Of a stretch of 64,000 nucleotides of DNA, positions 45,550 through 54,456 are shown piece after piece. The position numbers and the translations under genes are program-made. The stretch spans positions 1-64,000 of the forward strand of contig NZ_AKWZ02000003.1 of the NCBI RefSeq assembly GCF_000306235.2, written 5' to 3'. This stretch comes from Leptospira fainei serovar Hurstbridge str. BUT 6. Its GTDB lineage: Bacteria > Spirochaetota > Leptospiria > Leptospirales > Leptospiraceae. The notes beneath the pieces were generated by a model that worked only from the letters and a program-made list of their open reading frames with translations, was not told where the DNA came from and ran no database searches. The stretch's first letter is position 1, and every line of letters begins with the position of its first letter.

Positions 45550-45617
45550 CGACTTGGTCTAGGGTTAATGATCGATTTGTTTCGTAAGTTTAATTAGAGT
45601 CATAAGGAGAAGATTCG

Positions 45618-45953
45618 ATGAAAGATTTTATGTTATTATTCAGACAGCCTAGCTATGATTACAGTAACGCTTCACCTCAGGAAATGCAGGCATTGTCCAA
45701 AAAATGGCAGGACTGGGTGGGAGGTATCGCAGCACAAGGAAAATTGGCGAATAACGGTCCCCGTCTTTCGACGGAAGGTAAGGTTCTCAAGTCAGGAGGT
45801 GTGATTACCGACGGTCCTTTCGTGGAAATCAGGGAGCGGTTAGGCAGCTTTATCGTCGTCAAAGCCGATACGCTAGAGGACGCTACTACCTTGGCTCACG
45901 GTTGCCCAGCGTTAGACGCCGATGGTAGCGTTGAAATTCGACCCGTCCTGTGA
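45618..45953 (+). CDS. DGPF/YciI-domain protein
   Basis: A 111-residue protein with a YCII/DGPF dimeric alpha-beta barrel domain. The key motif is D-G-P-F-V-E at about residues 68-73. The N-terminal M-L-L-F-R-Q and central W-V-G-G-I-A-A-Q-G-K-L are family-like. Proteins of this kind are regularly encoded beside ECF42-type sigma factors and are thought to be part of their regulon. It lies 33-60 bases upstream of the sigma gene, separated by a strong hairpin, and follows a clear AAGGAG ribosome site. Confidence 0.9.
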   Translation: MKDFMLLFRQPSYDYSNASPQEMQALSKKWQDWVGGIAAQGKLANNGPRLSTEGKVLKSGGVITDGPFVEIRERLGSFIVVKADTLEDATTLAHGCPALDADGSVEIRPVL

Positions 45954-45970
45954 TCAATCCGAATTAGGGC

Positions 45971-46006
45971 GACAAAGTTCCCGATCGTGAGAGAGGGAAC
46001 TTTGTC
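45971..46006. promoter_or_regulatory. Perfect 12-base stem-loop between DGPF and ECF sigma genes
   Basis: GACAAAGTTCCC at 45971-45982 and its exact complement at 45995-46006 enclose a 12-base loop GATCGTGAGAGA. The right arm overlaps the purine-rich GGGA that could serve as ribosome site and lies just upstream of the ATG at 46014. The stem could hide this site in the mRNA and so lower sigma-factor translation, or partly terminate transcription from the operon. No T-run follows. The role is inferred. Confidence 0.6.
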
Positions 46007-46013
46007 ATTAAAT

Positions 46014-47249
46014 ATGGAAACGGAATCCGAATCATTAAAGCAATTGTTCCAGCAGGAATTTTCCAAAATGGTTGCCGTTATCAGCAAGCGTTTCGGACTG
46101 CAACACATAGAATTAGCCGAAGATATCGTAAGCGAAACATTCCTGTTGGCTTCGGAAACTTGGGGAAGTAAAGGAGTTCCCGCGAATCCTACGGCATGGC
46201 TTTACGTCGTAGCAAAACGGAAAGCTCTTCATCATTTCAGAAGAAATAAGATTTTCGAAAGAAAAATAATTCCCGAATTAACTTTAAAGCAAGAACGGAA
46301 TCCTGAAATTACGGATTTAAACTTCTCCGAACAAAACATCAAGGATAGTCAGCTTCAGATGCTTTTCGCTATTTGCAATCCTGCTATTGCAAGTGAAGCT
46401 CAAATCGGATTGGCACTGCGTATTTTATGCGGTTTCGGTATCGATGAAATTGCGGAAGCATTTTTGTCGAACAAGGAAACGATCAATAAAAGGCTGTTTC
46501 GAGCTAAAGAAAAATTACGAATTGAAAAAGTAAAAATGGAGTTTCCGCCGGAAAGTGAAATAGTAGACCGACTCGATAACGTACTGCATATTATTTATCT
46601 TCTTTTCAATGAAGGATATTATTCAAAAACGCAAAATCGAATTTTGCGAAACGACTTCTGCCTGGAAGCGCTACGTTTGGGTGTTATGCTTTCCGAGTAT
46701 GGAAGAACGAATCGACCTAAGACGAATGCATTGCTTGCCTTAATGTGCTTTCACGCGTCTAGATTCGGTGCCAGACAAACCGACGAAAATTCTTTGATTC
46801 TTTACGAATTACAAGATGAAGGATTATGGGATAGAGCACTGATCAATCAGGGAATTCATTTTTTAAATATTTCCGTCCAAGGGGACGAGATCAGCTCGTA
46901 TCATTTGGAGGCGAAAATCGCATATTGGCATTGTATGAAGGAGGATACGAAAGAGAAATGGGAGGATATTCTGCAATTGTATAACCAGCTTCTGATGGTG
47001 AATTATTCTCCGAGCGTCGCCTTAAACAGAACATTCGCCTTGTACAAGGCGAATGGAAGAAAAGAAGCTTTAATCGAGGCGGAGAAGTTAAAATTGGAAA
47101 ATAATCATTTTTATTTCATTCTATTGGGAGAACTTTATAAAAATGTTGATGACCGAAAAGCAAAATTGAATTTTCAAAAAGCCTATTCACTGGCCAAAAC
47201 TCAGACCGAAAAACAAGGCATTCAGAAAAAAATCAACGATTTCGGATAA
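46014..47249 (+). CDS. ECF sigma factor, ECF42 type (DUF6596 tail)
   Basis: A 411-residue sigma factor starting at ATG 46014. An in-frame GTG at 45987 would lie in the loop of the upstream hairpin and is less likely. Region 2 (A-E-D-I-V-S-E-T-F, then N-P-T-A-W-L-Y-V-V-A-K-R-K-A) and region 4 (the L-R-I-L-C-G-F-G-I-D-E-I-A-E-A-F block followed by K-R-L-F-R-A-K-E-K-L) are clear. A long C-terminal extension (about residues 180-410) is TPR-like with E-G-Y-Y, typical of ECF42 and DUF6596. ECF42 factors direct transcription of DGPF-protein genes, here the upstream one, and generally need the C-terminal part for activity. No anti-sigma gene is present. Confidence 0.93.
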   Translation: METESESLKQLFQQEFSKMVAVISKRFGLQHIELAEDIVSETFLLASETWGSKGVPANPTAWLYVVAKRKALHHFRRNKIFERKIIPELTLKQERNPEITDLNFSEQNIKDSQLQMLFAICNPAIASEAQIGLALRILCGFGIDEIAEAFLSNKETINKRLFRAKEKLRIEKVKMEFPPESEIVDRLDNVLHIIYLLFNEGYYSKTQNRILRNDFCLEALRLGVMLSEYGRTNRPKTNALLALMCFHASRFGARQTDENSLILYELQDEGLWDRALINQGIHFLNISVQGDEISSYHLEAKIAYWHCMKEDTKEKWEDILQLYNQLLMVNYSPSVALNRTFALYKANGRKEALIEAEKLKLENNHFYFILLGELYKNVDDRKAKLNFQKAYSLAKTQTEKQGIQKKINDFG

Positions 47250-47352
47250 TTTTTGCCAAAGTCTAATTTTAAGAATTCCGGCTTCGAGGTTTTAAGTTGC
47301 AACTTGACTCGCATTGTTCAAGTGACGCAATAGGAAAGTAAGGTAGTCGTTT

Positions 47353-47715
47353 ATGAAGAACAGTAAACTATTTCTAACTATAATTGTGCTGCTTGGAGCT
47401 ATGCAAGTAGGCTGCGGAAAGAGTGATGAAGGGCGTGAAATTTCAAGCTGGCTGGAGCAAGGCGCACTCGTTGTCGATGTAAGAACTCCCCAGGAGTTTG
47501 CCGTGGAACATTATCCAGGAGCGATCAATATACCCATCAATGATCTACATTCACATTTGGGTGAATTAGGTCCGAAGCAAGGAAAGATTCTCTTATATTG
47601 CCAGTCCGGAGGCAGAAGCGCTAGGGCAAAAGCGCTTTTGAAAGAGGAAGGGTTTACGGAAGTGAAAGACGCAGGCGGTATTCGAAATTTATTCTCCGCG
47701 GCTTCCAAAAGGTAA
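47353..47715 (+). CDS. Rhodanese-domain lipoprotein
   Basis: A 120-residue protein. The lipobox M-Q-V-G-C places the lipid-modified Cys at 21, and the rest is a single rhodanese domain: V-V-D-V-R-T-P-Q-E-F at 40-49, H-Y-P-G-A-I-N-I-P near 53-61, and the active-site loop Y-C-Q-S-G-G-R-S with Cys83. It would act as a sulfurtransferase or redox protein in the periplasm, anchored in a membrane. The gene is alone, 100 bases after the sigma gene. Confidence 0.92.
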   Translation: MKNSKLFLTIIVLLGAMQVGCGKSDEGREISSWLEQGALVVDVRTPQEFAVEHYPGAINIPINDLHSHLGELGPKQGKILLYCQSGGRSARAKALLKEEGFTEVKDAGGIRNLFSAASKR

Positions 47716-47989
47716 CTTAAGATCAAAGTTTATTTTTTTCGATACACTTCGGAAGAATCGCAATGTTGAAACGGACAGCGCTATTTTTTTGTACGGTCGG
47801 AGAGATTAATTTATCACGAGCATTGATTTTCGAGCTTTTAAAAGCTTTTTCGGGTACCTCCGATCGTCAAAGATATGATTGAAGGATTTTCGATCCGGCG
47901 TTGTATCAAGGAGAAATACATAGGATCATGGTAGGATTGCGGGGAAATCGCTCATCGATCTTAGGAATACGAATGACTCGAGGTAAAAC

Positions 47990-49282
47990 GTGAACGATTT
48001 AATTAATTGTGGAGAGCCGATTGCCGATTTTCTGAACGATACATGTTCCTGCTCATCGCTAGATAAGGATAGATTGAATGAATGGCCTTCGAAATCCGTT
48101 CGTAACCGGATGAATCCGATTCTCGTAGACCGATTCTATTCTGAGACACCGTCATTTATAAATTTATCGGAAGTTCAACGAATCAAGGAAATTCTGCATT
48201 CGGTTCGATCCGTATTGCGACTTCCCTCCATTAGGAGCGAATTCTTAAAGTCTTATCCTGAAGAAATAAGAACTAGGAATTGTGAAGGCGGAGTCTTTTT
48301 AAGTCTGGATTTTCATCGGACATTGGATGGACCGAAGCTAATCGAAATCAATACGAATGCCGGTGGGGCATTTTTGCAATTCAAGCTAATGACGGCGCAA
48401 ATCCGTTGTTGTCAGGCTGTTGATCTGGCGTTGCCGACTCTAGACGATCTTAAAGGACTCACGGAGGCATTCTTTTCCATTTTTATTGAAGAATGGTCGG
48501 CGAACGGTTATTCGCAGATGCCTAGAGTAATTGCCATCGTGGATAATGATCCGGAAGCCCAATTTTTATATTCGGAATTTCTGATGTTTCGAGATCTGTT
48601 TCAATCGAAGGGAATCGATTGTTTCATTCTTTCTCCGGAGCAACTTGATAGAAGAAACGGAGGCCTTTATTTTGAAGATAGAAAAATCGATCTGATCTAT
48701 AACAGACTTACGGATTTCCATCTATCCGATCCGGAATGCGCTCATTTGTATGCGGCTTGGAGCAATAAGGAGGTCGTTCTTACGCCGAATCCGATGGACT
48801 ACGATCTATTTGCTAGGAAATCGAATCTCGTATTTCTATCGGATTCGACCTTTCTTAAATCGGCGGGATTGGACAAGCATTCTCTGGAGATTCTGGAAAA
48901 ATCCATTCCGAAAACTAGTTTCGTTGATCGGGAGAAATCGATCGAAATTTGGAATCGCAGAAAATCTCTTTTCTTCAAGCCTGAAAAGGGGTTTGGTAGT
49001 AAGGCCGCATATAATGGCGGAAAGTTAACGAAGGGAAAATATAATGAAATTTTAAATGGCGATTATATTTGCCAAGAATTTGTTCCCCCTTCAGTTCGAA
49101 CGACTTCCATTTCCGGAACGAAAATCGGTATGAAAATGGATATTAGAGCGTACATATATAAGAATGAAATATTGCTATTCGCTTCCCGTTTATACCAAGG
49201 CCAAACGACGAATTTTAGTACGCAAGGGGGAGGATTTTCACCCTTATATGTTATACCGGATATAATTCAAAAATTGAATTAA
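47990..49282 (+). CDS. ATP-grasp-like protein of unknown product
   Basis: A 430-residue cytoplasmic protein, GTG start at 47990. It looks like a glutathione-synthase-type ATP-grasp enzyme: L-I-E-I-N-T-N-A-G-G at about 122-131 (a substrate-loop-like segment), the L-F-F-K-P-E-K-G-F-G-S-K block at 329-340 (nucleotide-binding Lys and glycine loop), Q-E-F-V near 362 and D-I-R-A-Y-I-Y near 384. ATP-grasp enzymes join a carboxylate to an amine or thiol with ATP. An N-terminal Cys-Ser-Cys-rich stretch is odd. The substrate is unknown, and no partner biosynthesis genes are seen nearby, so the product cannot be inferred. Confidence 0.7.
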   Translation: MNDLINCGEPIADFLNDTCSCSSLDKDRLNEWPSKSVRNRMNPILVDRFYSETPSFINLSEVQRIKEILHSVRSVLRLPSIRSEFLKSYPEEIRTRNCEGGVFLSLDFHRTLDGPKLIEINTNAGGAFLQFKLMTAQIRCCQAVDLALPTLDDLKGLTEAFFSIFIEEWSANGYSQMPRVIAIVDNDPEAQFLYSEFLMFRDLFQSKGIDCFILSPEQLDRRNGGLYFEDRKIDLIYNRLTDFHLSDPECAHLYAAWSNKEVVLTPNPMDYDLFARKSNLVFLSDSTFLKSAGLDKHSLEILEKSIPKTSFVDREKSIEIWNRRKSLFFKPEKGFGSKAAYNGGKLTKGKYNEILNGDYICQEFVPPSVRTTSISGTKIGMKMDIRAYIYKNEILLFASRLYQGQTTNFSTQGGGFSPLYVIPDIIQKLN

Positions 49283-49702
49283 CGGATCTGGTCTCAATGT
49301 CGTTTTATTAAGGATAAATCTTTCTCCGGCCCGGGGCCACCTTATATCGATTATCTCCAATCTACGCATATTTTTTTTCTTGTTCATCGCACTTGTATAT
49401 TTTTTTGTCAAAATATTGGATTGGCTTGTTTTGAGATCAAGTATAAATTATCCGTTGATGAATATGATCTTGTTAAGCGACAATATTGCTTTTTTAAAGG
49501 TCGATTTGAGTTTTCATCCACCAGACATGAAAAGGAAATATAGAATCTTTATATACTTATGAATTTATAATAGACAAAGACCGTAAAATGGGGTATCCTC
49601 TTTTTTTTAACGCGATTGTTTGAAGGAAGATCCGCAATTTCCTTCCGGAGTAAAATGATGCAGTTCTTGATTGTCGGTGTTCTCAGGCGAGGCCTTTGAG
49701 TA
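49283..49702. other. Intergenic region, AT-rich, no gene accepted
   Basis: About 420 bases before the PAS kinase gene. A GGCCCGGGGCC-type near-palindrome at about 49338-49348 may be part of a terminator for the ATP-grasp gene. A plus-strand frame at 49380-49562 has a hydrophobic start but no ribosome site. Nothing else is recognised. Confidence 0.4.
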
Positions 49703-50815
49703 ATGAATGAAGCTACTGCGAAGAGAATTTTTGAATACGGATTTTCCCGGATATTCGACGAAATCGAAGATTATGCCGTTTTAATATTGGACCGAACCGG
49801 ATTTATTCAAACATGGAATATAGGGGCGGAGAAGCTGAAGGGATATTCGGCATCCGAAATTATCGGGAAAAATTTTAGTATTTTCTATCCGGAGGAAGAG
49901 CAGGAAAAAGGGCTGCCTAACGAGTTGTTGGAACTCGCCAGGAGGGATGGCAAGGCGCGTCACGAAGGCTGGAGAATCCGTAAAGACGGGTCGAAGTTTT
50001 TCGGAAATATTCTTATAACCGCGATTCACGATGACGATCGAGATGTAGTGGCATTCATTAAAGTTACTAGAGATATGACCGAAGCTCGTCGGGCGGCTGA
50101 TATATTAAAAAGATATAACGAGGAATTGATAGCAAAAAACAAGGAGATGGAACAGTTCACTTACATTACTTCGCACGATCTTCAACAACCTTTGAATACG
50201 ATCGGTAGCTTATTGGAGATTCTTAAAAAAGACTTTGCAAAGGATTTTTCGGAAGAGAGCGGATATTTCCTTAAATCCATCGGGGGATCGGTAGAGAGGA
50301 TGAAAGTTCTGATCAAGTCTCTTCTCGATTATAGTCGAATCGGGGTTAAAAGGAAACTTGAAATGGCGGATTGCGACGAATTAGTGCGCTCCGTCATAGG
50401 AGACGTACTTTCTCCGGCTGATAAGAAAAATGTGGAGCTATATATCTCTCCGCTTCCTTCTATCCGTTGTTATTCGTTGGAGCTTAGACTCTTGTTTCAG
50501 AATCTGATCAGTAATGCGATCAAATACAAAAAAAAGTCATCGAAGGCAATCGTTAGGATCGATGCTCGAAAAGTCGATAACGGATGGGAATTTTCGGTTC
50601 AGGACAACGGCATCGGAATCGATAGTAAATACTTCGATAGAATCTTTTCATTATTTTACAGATTACATAGAGACGAGGAGTATGAAGGAATTGGAATAGG
50701 CTTATCCCATTGTGCGAAAATTATAGAATTGCACAAGGGTAGGATATGGGTTGAGTCGGAGCCCGGAGTCGGAAGCAGATTTATATTTTATATTCCGGAG
50801 TTTATTGAGATATGA
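49703..50815 (+). CDS. PAS-domain histidine kinase
   Basis: A 370-residue soluble kinase. A PAS domain occupies residues 15-135 (G-F-I-Q-T-W-N-I-G-A-E-K-L-K-G-Y, and the D-G-S-K-F-F-G-N block). A HisKA domain with phospho-acceptor His158 (T-S-H-D-L-Q-Q-P) follows, of the type seen in bacteriophytochrome-like kinases. HATPase_c closes the protein (N-L-I-S-N-A-I-K-Y-K, D-N-G-I-G-I, G-I-G-I-G-L). There is no membrane anchor, so it senses a cytoplasmic signal. Its last codons overlap the start of a single-domain response regulator (ATGA-type overlap), its obvious partner. Confidence 0.93.
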   Translation: MNEATAKRIFEYGFSRIFDEIEDYAVLILDRTGFIQTWNIGAEKLKGYSASEIIGKNFSIFYPEEEQEKGLPNELLELARRDGKARHEGWRIRKDGSKFFGNILITAIHDDDRDVVAFIKVTRDMTEARRAADILKRYNEELIAKNKEMEQFTYITSHDLQQPLNTIGSLLEILKKDFAKDFSEESGYFLKSIGGSVERMKVLIKSLLDYSRIGVKRKLEMADCDELVRSVIGDVLSPADKKNVELYISPLPSIRCYSLELRLLFQNLISNAIKYKKKSSKAIVRIDARKVDNGWEFSVQDNGIGIDSKYFDRIFSLFYRLHRDEEYEGIGIGLSHCAKIIELHKGRIWVESEPGVGSRFIFYIPEFIEI

Positions 50816-51219
50816 GAAAAGTTGCTGGCTTGGAAAGAATCCTACTGATTGACGACGATGAGATGGCGAATTTTATTCATCAGAGAGCCATTAAAAAGTT
50901 AGAGTTGGACGTTCAGGTCGATGTGGCCCATGATGGCGTGGTTGCTCTTGATATTTTGAAATCTAATCGAAGCCCGAATTTGATTTTCTTGGATATCCGA
51001 ATGCCTAGAATGGACGGCTGGGAATTTTTAGAAGAATATCGGAAGTTGAATTCGAACGAAAAGGAAAGGATCATCATTCTGATGCTTACGACTTCGTTGA
51101 ATCCGGACGATCAGGAACGTTCTCAAAAATTTGAGGAGATCTCCTTATATATCAATAAACCTTTATCTCCGGAAAAGTTGGAGACGATCATCGAGCAATT
51201 TTTCAAAAACGCGGTTTAG
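50812..51219 (+). CDS. Single-domain response regulator
   Basis: A 135-residue receiver domain with acidic D14-D15-D16, phospho-acceptor Asp61 (L-I-F-L-D-I-R-M-P), Thr in M-L-T-T-S and the conserved Lys in N-K-P-L. It has no output domain. Its start overlaps the end of the PAS kinase gene by four bases, so the two are co-translated. Receivers of this Rcp1-like type usually relay phosphate or bind a partner protein. The next signalling step is not visible. Confidence 0.93.
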   Translation: MRKVAGLERILLIDDDEMANFIHQRAIKKLELDVQVDVAHDGVVALDILKSNRSPNLIFLDIRMPRMDGWEFLEEYRKLNSNEKERIIILMLTTSLNPDDQERSQKFEEISLYINKPLSPEKLETIIEQFFKNAV

Positions 51220-51472
51220 AGATTGGAATTTCCAAATCGTTCTTCATTGCAAGAATGCAAAACAAGGGAAAAATGAAATTAATGTCGGTTTACCGATGCT
51301 TGTTATTTGCCCTGAACCGAATCGTTCTTATTCTCTTAACATTTTCTACTTTTTTTTCGTTTGAAATTTTAATTGAGCCTTTGGCTATCTCGGAAGATGA
51401 AGGATAGTGAGATCCTGTAATCATGATAATTCCGCCAGAAGAGTCCCGTTTATTTCCGGTGAGCGCTAATTT

Positions 51473-52636
51473 ATGAAACCTAGGGTTCTGAAGATCTTTC
51501 TATATACGACCCTCCTTTCTCTCTTCTCCTTTTATTCCTGCTCGAGCTTAGAAAGAAAAATTTCATTCACGGAACAGTTTCTGGAAATAAAAGGAGTTGG
51601 AGCTTACGGAATCTTCGATCCTTCCGTAGTCATGGATCGCCAATCAAACAAAATTTACATGAGTTATTCGGCGGTTGACCCATCCTATCGATGGCCTGTC
51701 GAACATCCTCACGCGATTAGTACTCGTTTAGCATATTCCCTTGATAAAGGTCTAACATGGAACGATTCGGGCTTGGCGATAAACGAAGCCGAGGATGAAG
51801 AGGGTCAAAAATTGAGTTTAAAGCTATTCGGCCGATCGCCTAAGCCTATGACCTGGAACCAAGAAGTTTCATCCTTAATTTTTGACGCGAATGCGCCTCG
51901 ATCGGAACGCTGGAAATTATTCTGGCATCGATATCCTTTAATCGACGGCGAAAGAAAATTCGAGTACGGTTGGATAGCTTTTAAACAAGCGGAATCCCCG
52001 GAACAATTAGCGAGCGCGAAAGAAATTAAATTATTTTCCGGAAAATACTATGATTCTGCTGCCGATCAATATCTCGGTACCCCTCAAGTTCAATTAAACC
52101 GAATCCATCCGGAGTTAAGCGACTGTGTGGCTTTTACGGAACCGTCCGCTTTTATCAAGGAGAAGCGATTATATCTCGCGCTATCTTGTGCTGACGGAAA
52201 TTTGCCATGGAATGGTCGCCAGATTTTGCTGAATCGACAAGACGGGAACTGGAATTATGTAGGCATATTACTTGATAATCGACGCGACTCGGACGGGCTC
52301 CAAATCGCCGGTAACTCTTTTACCGGTTTTTCAGCGCCGGAATTGATTGCGGTTCGGGATAAAACATATTTGGCCGTTACTCCTACCACAAACGGTGAGA
52401 ATCCCGCGTATCATGGATGCATCGTCTTTGAAATCGAAGATTTGGATTCCGCTAAGATTCTACGGGAATCTAAATTTCTTAAAATCAGTAAAGTCGTTCC
52501 GGGAAATTCAGAATTGCATAATGGAGCCTGCTCCTATTTAAACGTTATGTCGGAGACGGGAGGATTCCTGCTAAGTCAAGCTTATCCGGAATCGGTTAAA
52601 GTTTTTAGAATAATTCGGACTGAGATAAAACTTTGA
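51473..52636 (+). CDS. Lipoprotein with five-bladed beta-propeller-like fold
   Basis: A 387-residue protein. The signal ends at lipobox F-Y-S-C (Cys23). The mature part has recurring motifs of glycosidase-type propellers (GH43/sialidase-like): F-D-P-S-V-V-M near 48, Y-M-S-Y-S-A-V, the F-T-E-P-S-A-F-I block, and F-S-A-P-E-L-I-A-V. Such folds have acidic catalytic residues at the centre, but I cannot place a full catalytic triad. It is an envelope lipoprotein, perhaps sugar-binding or hydrolytic. Its last bases overlap the next lipoprotein gene, and the third gene overlaps the second, giving a three-gene lipoprotein operon. Confidence 0.75.
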   Translation: MKPRVLKIFLYTTLLSLFSFYSCSSLERKISFTEQFLEIKGVGAYGIFDPSVVMDRQSNKIYMSYSAVDPSYRWPVEHPHAISTRLAYSLDKGLTWNDSGLAINEAEDEEGQKLSLKLFGRSPKPMTWNQEVSSLIFDANAPRSERWKLFWHRYPLIDGERKFEYGWIAFKQAESPEQLASAKEIKLFSGKYYDSAADQYLGTPQVQLNRIHPELSDCVAFTEPSAFIKEKRLYLALSCADGNLPWNGRQILLNRQDGNWNYVGILLDNRRDSDGLQIAGNSFTGFSAPELIAVRDKTYLAVTPTTNGENPAYHGCIVFEIEDLDSAKILRESKFLKISKVVPGNSELHNGACSYLNVMSETGGFLLSQAYPESVKVFRIIRTEIKL

Positions 52637-53247
52637 AGTTCGATAAGTTCCGAATAATCTTTCTTTTTCTTTTTAGTTACCTTTTGTTTTCCTGCGCGAT
52701 CTTTCGTGCCGATCGAAATGCAAGGAACCTTACGGATTACCGAAAGAATAAATTCGGGACCGTATCTTTTGAACTCATCAATTGGAGAACTGAAGAAATC
52801 GAAGGAACTCTTGCAGGTGAGACGATGATTTCCGTTTTAGAAACGAGCGCTCAGTTTCGTAAATTTAAGAGTGAGATAGGTTCCGACGGCTGGTATGTTC
52901 AAGTAGTATTGGAGAAGTATCCCGGTAATAAAGAGATGGGAGGACAACTTCGCGATAGACCCGGGAGGTTTCTATTAAGCACCATTAATAATTTTATCGC
53001 AAGCAATACGTTTCTTTTCTTTCCAGTGCTACTAAATTTAGAACGGAAAATATCCTTTCTCGTATGGAAAGGGGAAACGTTACGAAACGAGTATGTGTAT
53101 CATAGCGACGCTTGGGCGGTTTTAGGGTGGGGAACATTATTTCTATTAATACCGTCCGAGTCCAAATATTTAAGATATGATATGGCAAGAGTCGCCAGAT
53201 TATTTCTTTTCGATGCCGCCCGAGATAACTTATTGCACGATGAGTAA
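52633..53247 (+). CDS. Hypothetical lipoprotein
   Basis: A 204-residue protein with signal and lipobox L-L-F-S-C (Cys21). The start is TTG at 52633, overlapping the stop of the upstream gene (TTGA). Strand-rich mature part, with hydrophobic segments near residues 115-135 and 155-175 that may be membrane-buried. It resembles the following gene product in length and general plan (lipoprotein, then mixed strands, then hydrophobic region), and the two may be distant paralogues; I cannot prove it. Function unknown. Confidence 0.75.
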   Translation: MKFDKFRIIFLFLFSYLLFSCAIFRADRNARNLTDYRKNKFGTVSFELINWRTEEIEGTLAGETMISVLETSAQFRKFKSEIGSDGWYVQVVLEKYPGNKEMGGQLRDRPGRFLLSTINNFIASNTFLFFPVLLNLERKISFLVWKGETLRNEYVYHSDAWAVLGWGTLFLLIPSESKYLRYDMARVARLFLFDAARDNLLHDE

Positions 53248-53788
53248 AGTTCTAACGCTATTTATCTTCCTTTTCCTTTGCGATATGGCTTGCGTAGGTT
53301 TCGGCGATTTACGAAACTCCGAGCGTTTGAATACTGATACGGACGACTCATTGGTGAAGCGCGGGTTAGGCCTTCATTTTGTAGCTTGGTCGGATCAAGA
53401 ACGCTACATTCCCGAAATCCGATCAAGATTGGAAAAGAACGGATTTATATTCCAAAACGGAACGCCTACGAGGTTGGAAGTAATCTTGGAAGAAGGGGGA
53501 ACGACTCGTACGATTCTACGGATTTTAAACCTAATCGCTACTTCCGCTACGGGATCTATATTTCCTTTCTATAATCAAGTCAATTATAATATTCGTTTCC
53601 GAGTCTTCGAATCCGGGCGCCTAACACAATCCTGTAGTTATGATTTACGGAACAACGAATTTTTCGGAATCTTGTTGACCCCGGTAGCTCTCTTTCGCTC
53701 CTCTCCTTCGACTTTATCGGATCTTATTGCCTTATCCGTAGACTTATATTCGAGAGGTTGCGTCGTAAAACCCGAGAATCATCCTTAA
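53240..53788 (+). CDS. Hypothetical lipoprotein
   Basis: A 182-residue protein starting at ATG 53240, which overlaps the end of the previous gene by eight bases (GATGAGTAA); a longer in-frame start further upstream would overlap it much more. The signal sequence carries two candidate lipid cysteines, Cys14 (L-F-L-C) and Cys18 (D-M-A-C). A hydrophobic stretch follows near residues 95-115 and a Cys-Ser-Tyr near 145. It is the third gene of an overlapping lipoprotein operon. Function unknown. Confidence 0.78.
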   Translation: MSKVLTLFIFLFLCDMACVGFGDLRNSERLNTDTDDSLVKRGLGLHFVAWSDQERYIPEIRSRLEKNGFIFQNGTPTRLEVILEEGGTTRTILRILNLIATSATGSIFPFYNQVNYNIRFRVFESGRLTQSCSYDLRNNEFFGILLTPVALFRSSPSTLSDLIALSVDLYSRGCVVKPENHP

Positions 53789-53917
53789 AGTTTATTGCAT
53801 GTTCTTTTTTATATTTGGATGCGCTATGCATTTCATCGATAAAAGCGGTGGATACCTTTCTTATCGACATTCCGTCGGACCCCGGTCATTATGGCCGACT
53901 AAGGGAATTGCTATATT

Positions 53918-54416
53918 TTGGTCCGCCATACGCATATTGAAAAACACCGAACACAGAGAATCGGCTGGTTACGCGCTGCCGTATTGGGAGCGAACGACGG
54001 AATCGTTTCGACTACGAGTTTAGTCATAGGTGTCGCTGTTGCGGAAGTTAGCAGCGGTAACGTGTTGGTAGCGGGCATCACCGGTTCAGTTGCGGGCGCA
54101 ATGTCCATGGCTGCGGGAGAATATGTATCTGTTAGTTCCCAAGCCGATACTGAGAACGCCGACTTGGCGCGGGAACGTCGGGAACTCCTACAAGATCCGG
54201 AACTTGAGCTGAAGGAACTTCAAGCAATTTACGTCGATCGAGGTCTTAAATCGAATCTTGCAAAACAGGTAGCCGAACAATTGATGTCCGGGAATGCATT
54301 AGCGGCTCAAGTAGGCAATGCAAATCTCTTGAAGGGTATTCTTCGAATCACTTTTTGGGGAATTCTCGCTATGGGGCACCGCATTCGCGGGAAAAATTTT
54401 CGGCGTAGTCGTATAA
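53918..54416 (+). pseudogene. VIT1/CCC1-type Fe/Mn transporter gene with internal deletion
   Basis: The frame from 53918 begins exactly like a VIT1/CCC1-family transporter: H-R-T-Q-R-I-G-W-L-R-A-A-V-L-G-A-N-D-G-I-V-S, then G-S-V-A-G-A-M-S-M-A-A-G-E-Y-V-S-V-S-S-Q. After A-L-A-A-Q near residue 130, it jumps straight to G-N-A-N-L-L-K-G-I-L-R-I-T-F-W-G, which in intact relatives lies about 55-60 residues later. Two membrane helices are therefore missing. The end of the protein then continues in another frame (G-T-A-F-A-G-K-I-F-G-V-V-V, stop at 54416), so a frameshift is also present. The gene is very likely non-functional. Confidence 0.85.
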
Positions 54417-54456
54417 ATCGGTCGCCCTATAAAAATTATCGCTTATCAAGGTTTCC

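Noticed and set aside
45987..46013. GTG at 45987 as start of the ECF sigma factor
   Set aside because: The codon lies in the loop of the 12-base stem and would add nine residues not expected in the family.
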